The notes beneath the pieces are model-generated. The model was not told where the DNA came from. It was given only the letters and a program-made list of their open reading frames with translations, and did not search any database. A program made the translations under genes and the position numbers. A stretch of DNA of 21,141 bases. Source: an uncultured Oscillospiraceae bacterium (GTDB taxonomy: Bacteria; Bacillota; Clostridia; Oscillospirales; Acutalibacteraceae). Below, piece after piece: positions 15,285 through 21,141 of this stretch. Positions within the stretch are counted from its first letter, which is position 1. Every line of letters begins with the position of its first letter. The DNA lies in NCBI GenBank assembly GCA_900543305.1, contig UQQZ01000045.1, forward strand, positions 1-21,141, given 5' to 3'.

Positions 15285-15313
15285 TTGCAAACCGTTTGAG
15301 GACGTGATAAGAT
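15285..15313 (+). promoter_or_regulatory. Promoter of the tandem MATE operon, with overlapping dyad
   Basis: TTGCAA at 15285-15290, a 17-base spacer and TAAGAT at 15308-15313 with TGA before it (extended -10). An 11-base inverted repeat CAAACCGTTTG at 15288-15298 overlaps the -35 and could be an operator. The predicted start near 15320 leaves a leader of about 134 bases. Confidence 0.65.
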
Positions 15314-15343
15314 AGCCAGAGTGGCCTCCGGGAGAATCCCCGG

Positions 15344-15411
15344 GGGACGGGAGCGGCGTGAGCGAGAGGGCGCGGGAAATCCGTAACCGGTTGCCTTCGC
15401 CGTCCCTTTTT
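15344..15411 (+). promoter_or_regulatory. Structured leader with candidate attenuator before the MATE genes
   Basis: GGGACGG at 15344-15350 pairs perfectly with CCGTCCC at 15400-15406, followed at once by five T residues: a terminator-like end inside the 5' leader. The 49 bases between can form smaller stems (CGG-GAAAT-CCG at 15373-15383 and the AACCGGTT dyad), giving a multi-branch fold. A second hairpin GCCCA-GATT-TGGGC follows at 15412-15425. Then come AAGGGG and the ATG at 15454. This arrangement resembles riboswitch or attenuator control of an exporter, but I could not match it to a named riboswitch class. Confidence 0.45.
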
Positions 15412-15453
15412 GCCCAGATTTGGGCGCAATCACAGGTGGAAAGGGGTCGTTTT

Positions 15454-16854
15454 ATGGCACAGAGGATTCGCAGTATGACGGAAGGGTCTCCCACCCGCCT
15501 TCTGGTTTCCTTTGCCCTGCCGCTGATGGCAGGCAATGTTTTTCAGCAGTTGTACACCGTGGTGGACACCGCCGTGGTGGGTCAGGTGGTGGGCGTCAGT
15601 GCCCTGGCCTCCCTGGGCGCGGCGGACTGGATCAACTGGATGGTGCTGGGCATCATCCAGGGATTGACCCAGGGGTTTGCCATTTTGATGGCCCAGCATT
15701 TCGGGGCCAAGGATCACCGGGAGCTTTCCCGGTCCGTGGGGGCCTCGGTGTCCCTGTGCCTGATCTTCACGGTGTTCTTGATGGCGGCCAGCCAGTTGGC
15801 TGCCCAGCCGGTGCTCCGGGTGCTCAACACCCCGGACGGCATCCTGGAAGGGGCGCTGCTGTATTTGCGCATTGTGTTTGGGGGCATCCCCGCCATCATG
15901 GCCTACAACCTGCTGGCTTCCATTCTCCGAGCCCTGGGGGACAGTAAAACGCCCCTGTACGCGGTGGTGGTGGCGGCCCTCTTAAACGTGGGGCTGGACT
16001 TCCTGTTTGTCATGGGATTCCGTTGGGGAATCGCCGGAGCGGCGGTGGCCACGGTGGTTTCCCAGGCGGCGTCGGCGGTGTACTGCTTTGTCAACGTGCG
16101 GAAGATCACCATTTTAAAGGTTTCCCTCCAGGATCTGCGCCTGACCCGCCAGCTGACGGCCACCCTGTTGAAGCTGGGGTCCCCGGTGGCGCTGCAAAAC
16201 GCCATTATCTCTGTGGGAGGCATGGTGGTTCAGTCGGTGATCAACCGGTTCGGCATGCTTTTCATCGCCGGCTTTACCGCCACCAACAAGCTCTACGGCA
16301 TTCTGGAAATCGCCGCCACCTCCTACGGGTTCGCGGTGACCTCCTATGTGGGTCAGAACCTGGGGGCCCGGCAGGTGCGCCGGATCAAACGGGGCATGGT
16401 GTCCGCCACAGTGATTGCCCTGGCCACGTCGGTGGTGATCGCGGCGGCCATGCTGCTGTTCGGCAAGCTGTTTTTGGGCCTGTTCATTTCCGGCACCCCG
16501 GAGGAAGTGGCCGACTCCATGGCCATTGCCTACCATTACCTGGCGGTGATGAGTGTGTGCCTGCCCATTCTGTACATGCTCCACATTTACCGTTCCGCCC
16601 TGATGGGCCTGGGGGACACGGTGATCCCCATGTGTTCCGGCATTGTGGAGATGGTGGTGCGTATCGGCGTGGCCGTACTGCTGCCCCTGGTCATGGGTCA
16701 GGAGGGAATTTTCTACGCGGAAGTGGGCGCCTGGACCGGTGCGGCGATTTTGTTGGTGATTTCCTATTATATCCGGATCTACGGCATTTCCCACCGGAAG
16801 GGATTTGAACAGGACCCGGGCCAAAAGAGCCTGGAACAAAAGGGGGAGGGTTGA
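15454..16854 (+). CDS. MATE family efflux transporter (first of a tandem pair)
   Basis: A 466-aa multidrug and toxic compound extrusion transporter with about 12 membrane helices, exporting cationic drugs or metabolites with a Na+ or H+ gradient. The family opening is intact (PLMAGNVFQQLYTVVDTAVVGQVVG), as are ILMAQHFGAKD after TM2 and the repeat-half sequence SILRALGDSKTPLYAVVVAALLN. The open frame runs from a GTG at 15358, but those residues (MSERAREIRN...) lie within the structured leader. GGAAAGGGG 7 bases before the ATG at 15454 marks the start of MAQRIRSMTEGSP. The second MATE gene begins 4 bases after its stop. Bacterial MATE proteins normally work as single polypeptides, so the pair could serve different substrates. 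Confidence 0.93.
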   Translation: MAQRIRSMTEGSPTRLLVSFALPLMAGNVFQQLYTVVDTAVVGQVVGVSALASLGAADWINWMVLGIIQGLTQGFAILMAQHFGAKDHRELSRSVGASVSLCLIFTVFLMAASQLAAQPVLRVLNTPDGILEGALLYLRIVFGGIPAIMAYNLLASILRALGDSKTPLYAVVVAALLNVGLDFLFVMGFRWGIAGAAVATVVSQAASAVYCFVNVRKITILKVSLQDLRLTRQLTATLLKLGSPVALQNAIISVGGMVVQSVINRFGMLFIAGFTATNKLYGILEIAATSYGFAVTSYVGQNLGARQVRRIKRGMVSATVIALATSVVIAAAMLLFGKLFLGLFISGTPEEVADSMAIAYHYLAVMSVCLPILYMLHIYRSALMGLGDTVIPMCSGIVEMVVRIGVAVLLPLVMGQEGIFYAEVGAWTGAAILLVISYYIRIYGISHRKGFEQDPGQKSLEQKGEG

Positions 16855-16858
16855 AACC

Positions 16859-18238
16859 ATGGAGCAGACTATCAAAGAAAACAGCATCACCCAAGGGGTG
16901 ATTTGGAAACAGCTTTTGATTTTCTTTTTCCCCATTTTGATTGGGACCTTTTTTCAGCAGCTTTACAACACGGTGGACACCATTGTGGTGGGCCAATATG
17001 TGGGCACCCAGGCCTTGGCGGCCGTGGGCACCACCAGCAACCTGATCAACCTGCTGGTTGGGTTTTTCGTGGGGGTGTCCTCAGGCGCCACGGTGATCAT
17101 CTCCCAGTTTTTCGGGGCTGGGGATCCCAAAAACGTGTCCAAGGCCGTGCACACCTCCATTGCTCTGGCATTGGTAGGAGGCCTGATCATCATGGTGCTG
17201 GGCCTTCTCACCGCCCGGCCTTCCCTGGAATTGCTGGGAGTGCCCGATGAGATCATGGGGGATGCCCTGACCTATGTGAATGTGTACTACTGCGGCATTA
17301 TCGCCTGCATGATCTACAACGTGGGCACCGGCGTTCTCCGGGCTATCGGGGATTCCCGGATGCCCCTGTATGTGCTCATTGTCTGCTGCCTGGTGAACAT
17401 TGTGCTGGACTTGCTCTTTGTGCTGGTGTTCCGGTGGGGCGTGTTCGGGGTGGCCATTGCCACGGTGCTGTCCCAGGTGGTCAGCGCGGCGCTGATCATG
17501 CTCCGGCTTATGCTCACCCGGGAATCCTACCGGGTGGAGCTGAAAAAAATCCGCTTTGACCGGAGCATCCTGCGGAACGTGATCCGTATCGGCTTGCCGG
17601 CAGGCCTGCAGTCGGTGCTCTACTCCGTCTCCAACCTGGTGATTCAGGCGGGGATCAACTCTTTTGGCACCGACGCCATCGCTTCCTGGGCGGCCATCGG
17701 CAAGATCGACGGCTTCATCTGGATGGTGATGAACGCCTTCGGCATTTCCATCACCACCTTTGTGGGACAGAACTTCGGCGCCCAAAAATACGACCGGGTC
17801 AAGCGCAGCGTGCGGGTGTGCCTGCTGATGACCTTGGGAGTGACCATTGCCCTCAGCGGCTTGCTGCTGATCTTCATGGAGCCCTTGCTCCGGTTCTTTA
17901 CCGGGGACGAGACGGTTATCGGCATCGGCCAGCGGTTCTTCTGGGTGCTGGGCCCCTCCTACTTTACTTATGTGTTCATTGAGATCTTTTCCGGGGCCAT
18001 CCGGGGAGCGGGAGAAGCCCTGCAACCCATGCTCATTGTGTGCTTCGGCGTGTGCGGCCTGCGGATCCTCTGGATGGTCACCGCGGTGCCCCTGCTGAAC
18101 ACCATGGAATCGGTGGCCATGAATTACCCGGTGACCTGGGTGACTACGGCGCTGGTGTTCATCATTTACTATTATAGGATGAATTGGCTGCGAAGGTGCA
18201 TCAAACGAAGCGGCCAACCCATGCCCGAAAAGTTGTAA
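16859..18238 (+). CDS. MATE family efflux transporter (second of a tandem pair)
   Basis: A 459-aa MATE exporter, paralogous to the gene just upstream. It shows the same N-terminal motif (FFQQLYNTVDTIVVGQYVG), the same TM2 end (VIISQFFGAGD) and the same mid-protein block (VLRAIGDSRMPLYVLIVCCLVN). The sequences differ enough that this is an old duplication, not a recent one. The start at 16859 is chosen because AGGGGGAGGG precedes it by about 9 bases and ENSITQGVIWKQL is the usual cytoplasmic lead into TM1; the longer open frame from 16805 has no ribosome binding site. The gap from the first MATE stop is only 4 bases, so both are one transcription unit. No terminator is visible after the stop, so some read-through into the isomerase gene is possible. 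Confidence 0.93.
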   Translation: MEQTIKENSITQGVIWKQLLIFFFPILIGTFFQQLYNTVDTIVVGQYVGTQALAAVGTTSNLINLLVGFFVGVSSGATVIISQFFGAGDPKNVSKAVHTSIALALVGGLIIMVLGLLTARPSLELLGVPDEIMGDALTYVNVYYCGIIACMIYNVGTGVLRAIGDSRMPLYVLIVCCLVNIVLDLLFVLVFRWGVFGVAIATVLSQVVSAALIMLRLMLTRESYRVELKKIRFDRSILRNVIRIGLPAGLQSVLYSVSNLVIQAGINSFGTDAIASWAAIGKIDGFIWMVMNAFGISITTFVGQNFGAQKYDRVKRSVRVCLLMTLGVTIALSGLLLIFMEPLLRFFTGDETVIGIGQRFFWVLGPSYFTYVFIEIFSGAIRGAGEALQPMLIVCFGVCGLRILWMVTAVPLLNTMESVAMNYPVTWVTTALVFIIYYYRMNWLRRCIKRSGQPMPEKL

Positions 18239-18245
18239 AGCGCTT
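18238..18245. promoter_or_regulatory. LacI/CcpA-like dyad at the isomerase promoter
   Basis: AAGCGCTT, the core of LacI-family and catabolite-responsive (cre) operators, lies in TTGTAAAGCGCTTGCAA. It overlaps both the stop codon of the second MATE gene and the -35 box at 18244. The left half departs from the cre consensus, so a local LacI-type regulator is as likely as CcpA. Confidence 0.45.
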
Positions 18246-18272
18246 GCAATTTTCTCGGTTTTAAGCTACGAT
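18244..18272 (+). promoter_or_regulatory. Promoter of the fucose/arabinose isomerase-like gene
   Basis: TTGCAA at 18244-18249, a 17-base spacer and TACGAT at 18267-18272. The predicted start near 18279 leaves a leader of about 48 bases ending in TGGAGGAA before the ATG. Confidence 0.65.
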
Positions 18273-18326
18273 AAAGACACTACCATTTGCGTACAAATTT
18301 GCCGTTTTGGATTGGAGGAAGATAAC

Positions 18327-19820
18327 ATGATGAACAATATCCCTCAGGTGAAACTGGGCATTGTGGCAGTCTCCCGTGACTGCTTCCCCATTGGGCTTTC
18401 CCAGAATCGCCGGGCCGCCGTGGTGGCAGCCTGTGCCGGAAAGGGCCTGGAGGTCTACGAAGCCAAGACCACCGTGGAAAATGAGAAGGATATGCTCCAG
18501 GCAGTGGAAGAAGTCAAGGGAGCGGGCTGCAACGCCTTGACCGTATTCCTGGGCAACTTTGGTCCTGAGACCCCGGAGACCTTGATCGCCAAGTATTTTG
18601 ACGGTCCCTGCATGTTTGTGGCCGCCGCCGAAGGGGACGGAGACCTGATCAACGGCCGGGGAGACGCCTACTGCGGCATGCTCAACTGTTCCTACAACCT
18701 GGGCCTGCGTGGCCTGAAGGGTTATATCCCCGAGTACCCTGTGGGAGACGCCCAGGAGATTGCCCAGAAGATGGTGGAATTCGTGCCCATCGCCCGGGCA
18801 GTGATCGGCCTCAAGGGTCTGAAGATCATCACCTTCGGTCCCCGGCCCCAGGATTTCTTCGCCTGCAATGCCCCCATTCAGGGTCTCTATGACCTGGGAG
18901 TGGAGATCGAGGAAAACAGCGAGCTGGACCTGTTGGTGTCCTACAAGGAGCATGCGGACGATCCCCGGATTCCGGAGGTCTGTGCGGATATGGCCCAGGA
19001 AATGGGCGAGGGCAGATATTATCCGGAGCTGTCCGCCCGGATGGCCCAGTTTGAGCTGACTTTGCTGGATTGGGCAGAAAACCACAAGGGCAGCCGGCAG
19101 TATGTGGCCTTCGCGGACAAGTGCTGGCCCGCGTTCCCCAGCCAGTTCGGTTTTGAGCCCTGCTACGTCAACTCCCGCCTGGCTACCCGGGGAATCCCCG
19201 TGGCCTGCGAGGTGGATATCTACGGCGCTTTGAGCGAGTACATCGGCATGTGCGTTTCCGGAGATACGGTCACCCTGCTGGACATCAACAACAGCGTGCC
19301 CGCTTCCCTGTATGAGGAGAAGATCCAGGGCAAGTTCGGCTATGACTACCAGCTCACCGACACCTTCATGGGCTTCCACTGCGGCAACACCCCCAGCTGC
19401 AAGCTGTGCGCCGACCGGGCCGTGAAGTACCAGCTGATTCAGCACCGGCTCCTGGAGCCCGCCGGCAGCGAGCCCGATTTTACCCGTGGCACCCTGGAAG
19501 GTGACATCGCCCCCGGAGACATCACCTTCTTCCGGCTGCAAAGCACCTCCGACGGTCAGCTCCGCTCCTATGTGGCCCAGGGTGAAGTGCTGCCCGTGCC
19601 CACCGGTTCCTTTGGCGGCATTGGCGTCTTCGCCATTCCCGAGATGGGCCGGTTCTACCGCCATGTGCTCATTGAGAAGCGGTATCCCCACCACGGAGCC
19701 GTGGCCTTCGGCCACCACGGCAAGGCCCTCTTTGAACTGTTCAAGCTCCTGGGAATCCAGGACATCGGCTTCAACCAGCCCAAGGGCATGCTCTACAAGA
19801 CCGAGAACCCCTTCTGCTGA
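18327..19820 (+). CDS. L-fucose/L-arabinose isomerase family protein (COG2407 type)
   Basis: A 497-aa ketol isomerase of the shorter FucI-like group; it interconverts an aldose and a ketose with a divalent metal in the cytoplasm. Metal/catalytic positions fit FucI: Glu295 in CEVDIYGA and Asp319 in TLLDINNS are 24 residues apart, the same spacing as Glu337/Asp361 in E. coli FucI. A histidine-rich segment, HHGAVAFGHHG (455-464), supplies the third ligand. FHCGNTPSC at 350-358 is a family hallmark. True FucI is about 590 aa, so the substrate need not be fucose; relatives act on arabinose or sulfoquinovose. Codon use (many C-ending codons) suggests high expression. TGGAGGAA precedes the ATG at 18327; ATG 18330 is an alternative. 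No kinase or aldolase is adjacent. Confidence 0.88.
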   Translation: MMNNIPQVKLGIVAVSRDCFPIGLSQNRRAAVVAACAGKGLEVYEAKTTVENEKDMLQAVEEVKGAGCNALTVFLGNFGPETPETLIAKYFDGPCMFVAAAEGDGDLINGRGDAYCGMLNCSYNLGLRGLKGYIPEYPVGDAQEIAQKMVEFVPIARAVIGLKGLKIITFGPRPQDFFACNAPIQGLYDLGVEIEENSELDLLVSYKEHADDPRIPEVCADMAQEMGEGRYYPELSARMAQFELTLLDWAENHKGSRQYVAFADKCWPAFPSQFGFEPCYVNSRLATRGIPVACEVDIYGALSEYIGMCVSGDTVTLLDINNSVPASLYEEKIQGKFGYDYQLTDTFMGFHCGNTPSCKLCADRAVKYQLIQHRLLEPAGSEPDFTRGTLEGDIAPGDITFFRLQSTSDGQLRSYVAQGEVLPVPTGSFGGIGVFAIPEMGRFYRHVLIEKRYPHHGAVAFGHHGKALFELFKLLGIQDIGFNQPKGMLYKTENPFC

Positions 19821-19910
19821 AGGTAAAAAAGCCGGAAAAAACGGCACGGCCTCCCTCGGAAAAAGGGGGCCGCACAAAGATGGATCTCAAAAACAGCCTT
19901 CGGGCACAAA

Positions 19911-19945
19911 AGGGAACTGCGGCAATTGCGGCAGTTCTCTTTTTT
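19911..19945. terminator. Terminator after the isomerase gene
   Basis: AGGGAACTGC at 19911-19920 pairs with GCAGTTCTCT at 19931-19940, followed by TTTTTT, ending isomerase transcription. On the minus strand CCCTTTTGT follows, so it may also end transcripts from the XRE remnant. A second, weaker GC stem (CGGCCTCCC/GGGGGCCG, 19847-19872) lies just upstream. Confidence 0.8.
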
Positions 19946-19953
19946 CGTCCCTT

Positions 19954-20079
19954 TTACCGGATCAGAGTGCGCACCAGTTCTTTGGTGGGCAGCCCATAAA
20001 ACTGGGCCAGTCGGACCAGGGTGAACAGGTCCGGCAGATGGGTTCCCGTTTCGTAATAGGGATAGGGGGTCCGTTTTAG
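19954..20079 (-). pseudogene. Remnant of an XRE-family HTH regulator (C-terminal part)
   Basis: On the minus strand, ending at the stop codon TAA (plus 19954-19956), the frame reads LKRTPYPYYETGTHLPDLF followed by TLVRLAQFYGLPTKELVRTLIR. This is the second half of an HTH_3/XRE domain: the YYETG-x-x-PD turn, the KLA-x-FYG helix and the final EL. No HTH N-terminal half (turn with Q-x-x-LA) is found upstream in any frame: upstream codons read proline- and phenylalanine-rich sequence, then run into the GDPD promoter region. No start codon with a ribosome binding site is seen. It is best read as a 5'-truncated relic of a regulator gene. Confidence 0.6.
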
Positions 20080-20100
20080 GAAAAGGAATGAGAAAGGCGG

Positions 20101-20129
20101 TTGAAAAAAACGCCGGGAGGGTTTATAGT
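20101..20129 (+). promoter_or_regulatory. Promoter of the glycerophosphodiester phosphodiesterase gene
   Basis: TTGAAA at 20101-20106, a 17-base spacer and TATAGT at 20124-20129, the best sigma-A-like promoter in the window. The start near 20136 gives a leader of about 123 bases. Confidence 0.7.
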
Positions 20130-20140
20130 ATCTAAAGAGA

Positions 20141-20215
20141 TGGGAAAGGGGTGCCGGTTTCGGGCCCGTGGGGAGAGACTCCCCGCCTTTCCCGAAAAAG
20201 TCCCTGAAGGGCCCG
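20141..20215 (+). promoter_or_regulatory. Structured 5' leader of the GDPD gene
   Basis: GGGAAAGG at 20142-20149 pairs perfectly with CCTTTCCC around 20187-20194, enclosing a 6-bp hairpin GGGGAG-AGA-CTCCCC. A competing pairing joins CGGGCCC at about 20160-20166 with GGGCCCG at about 20209-20215. Two mutually exclusive folds in a leader are what an RNA switch would show, but no U-run terminator follows, and no known riboswitch class was recognised. The Shine-Dalgarno (GGGAGGG) is at 20245-20251. Confidence 0.4.
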
Positions 20216-20258
20216 GCGGCTCTTGGCAGGGCGGCAAATCCGGTGGGAGGGAAACGAT

Positions 20259-21141
20259 ATGATCGCGGTGGTATGCGTATGTATTGTGGTGGTAGTGGGA
20301 ATCCTATTTTGGCTGTGGGCCATTGCGCCTCAGCTGCCTCGGGCGGATTTCTCTTCTTTTTTAAAGTATGACTACGCCCACCGGGGCCTCCACGACCGGG
20401 ACAAAGGAGTGCCGGAGAATTCCGAAAAGGCCTTTCGTCTGGCGGTGCTGGGCGGCTTTGGCATGGAGTTTGACCTGCAGCTGACCAAGGACGGCCAGGT
20501 GGTGGTCCATCATGACCACTCCATCAAGCGCACCTGCGGAGTGGACCGGAACATTTCCGAGATGACCTTGGAGGAGCTCCAGGGATATCGGCTCTTTGGC
20601 ACCGAAGAAAAGGTGCCCCTGTTTACGGACGTGCTCCGGGCAGTGGAAGGCCGGACCCCTCTGATCATCGAGCTGAAAAGCTATACCCGTCAGGAGGAGC
20701 TGTGCCGGAAGACTGTGGAGCTTTTGAAAGACTATCCGGGACTTTACTGTGTGGAGTCCTTTGATCCCCGAATTGTCCGGTGGTTCCGGAAGCACCATCC
20801 GGAGATTGTCCGGGGCCAGCTGATGGAACGGCTGGAAGGGGGCAAAGACGGCATGAGCCGTTGGGAAGCCTTTTTCGGCCGGAACATGATGACCAACTTT
20901 TTAACCCGGCCCCATTTTGAGGCCTACGATTTCCACACTCGCCGGAACCTTTCCCTGCGGACGGCCCGCCGGGTGTTCGGCATGCAGGAAGTGAGCTGGA
21001 CCCTGCGCACCCTGGAGGATTACCGGGTGGCCAAAAAGGACGGGAACCTGTGCATCTTTGAGAAGTTCCTGCCCTTGGAAACGGAGGCCCAGAAAAAGTT
21101 TACCTTTGGGGATCTTCTGGCGGCTTCCAAGACGGCGGTGT
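20259..21141 (+). CDS. Glycerophosphodiester phosphodiesterase family protein (3' truncated by window)
   Basis: Hydrolyses glycerophosphodiesters to glycerol-3-phosphate and an alcohol, recycling lipid or teichoic-acid head groups. The frame is open from the ATG at 20259 to the window end (294 codons), so the 3' end is missing. Residues 3-22 are a membrane anchor (VVCVCIVVVVGILFWLWAI), placing the enzyme at the membrane. GDPD signatures are complete: AHRG with His41-Arg42, VPENS at 51-55, MEFDLQLTKDG with metal ligands Glu70 and Asp72, and HHDHS with the catalytic His85 region. LIIELKSY supplies the later metal-binding Glu, and VESFDPRIV follows. GGGAGGG lies 7 bases before the ATG. It has its own promoter and a structured leader. 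Confidence 0.92.
   Translation, partial: MIAVVCVCIVVVVGILFWLWAIAPQLPRADFSSFLKYDYAHRGLHDRDKGVPENSEKAFRLAVLGGFGMEFDLQLTKDGQVVVHHDHSIKRTCGVDRNISEMTLEELQGYRLFGTEEKVPLFTDVLRAVEGRTPLIIELKSYTRQEELCRKTVELLKDYPGLYCVESFDPRIVRWFRKHHPEIVRGQLMERLEGGKDGMSRWEAFFGRNMMTNFLTRPHFEAYDFHTRRNLSLRTARRVFGMQEVSWTLRTLEDYRVAKKDGNLCIFEKFLPLETEAQKKFTFGDLLAASKTAV

Noticed and set aside
14200..15429. 409-codon minus-strand frame
   Set aside because: Antisense to the alpha/beta hydrolase and the MATE leader; no domain seen.
15358..15453. N-terminal extension of the first MATE protein from a GTG
   Set aside because: The extra residues are polar and not part of MATE proteins, they lie within a structured leader, and a good ribosome binding site serves the ATG at 15454.
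15320..15453. Known riboswitch class (guanidine, c-di-GMP, purine and others) before the MATE genes
   Set aside because: The conserved cores I know for these classes were not found; only a general structured leader with a terminator-like stem can be supported.
6214..19820. Complete fucose utilisation cluster (fucO plus fucI-like gene)
   Set aside because: The genes are 11 kb apart with separate promoters, and no fuculokinase, fuculose-phosphate aldolase, fucose permease or regulator of that pathway is present.
18261..19877. 538-codon open frame on the minus strand
   Set aside because: It is antisense to the well-supported isomerase gene, and its His/Gly/Val-rich sequence has no domain. The promoter and ribosome binding site lie on the plus strand.
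1..21141. CRISPR array, tRNA, rRNA, insertion sequence or phage genes
   Set aside because: No regularly spaced repeats, cloverleaf-like CCA-ended sequences, rRNA-like blocks, transposase or phage protein motifs were seen on either strand.

Overview
The window looks like a chromosomal segment of a gut-type Clostridia (Firmicutes), most likely Oscillospirales/Ruminococcaceae-like. That rests on high GC, a strong preference for CGG arginine codons, AGGAGG-type ribosome binding sites, sigma-A-like promoters with 17-bp spacers, and the gene content. There are no tRNA or rRNA genes, CRISPR arrays, insertion sequences or phage genes. Most of it is housekeeping or metabolic sequence with short intergenic gaps. 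The species call is inference; no search was run.

Layout. 1-1076: 3' part of a sodium:neurotransmitter-type symporter, then an RlmI-type rRNA methyltransferase. 2323-2537: a gap holding a multi-hairpin element. 2538-5432: a tight five-gene cluster (small membrane protein, unknown soluble protein, class I DAHP synthase, MazG-like pyrophosphohydrolase, nucleoside phosphorylase), followed by a TetR-family regulator. 6079-7362: a perfect palindrome abutting a strong promoter in front of fucO (lactaldehyde reductase). 7524-8705 (minus): MFS transporter, divergent from an HD-domain hydrolase that overlaps a HAD-GNAT fusion protein. 10892-11626 (minus): an orphan LytTR regulator with a degenerate receiver, divergent from a membrane protein resembling a dead SipW-type signal peptidase. 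12470-14062 (minus): GH36-type alpha-galactosidase, divergent from a membrane-anchored alpha/beta hydrolase. 15285-18238: a promoter and structured leader, then two tandem MATE exporters. 18244-19820: a promoter with a LacI/CcpA-like dyad, then a COG2407-type fucose/arabinose isomerase-like gene. 19954-20079 (minus): remnant of an XRE regulator. 20101-21141: a promoter, structured leader and 5' part of a glycerophosphodiester phosphodiesterase.

Functional threads. Sugar use is represented by alpha-galactosidase, the fucose-isomerase-like enzyme and lactaldehyde reductase. These sit in separate transcription units, and no kinase, aldolase or sugar transporter of a full pathway is present. Nucleotide housekeeping is represented by the MazG-like enzyme, the nucleoside phosphorylase, and possibly the HD and HAD hydrolases. 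Convergent gene pairs are separated by bidirectional hairpin terminators, and divergent pairs have readable promoters.

Nothing here is clearly a new multi-gene system. The best leads are small: the tetR-fucO operator, two structured leaders (MATE, GDPD), the multi-hairpin element after rlmI, the XRE remnant, the SipW-like pseudo-enzyme and the HAD-GNAT fusion.
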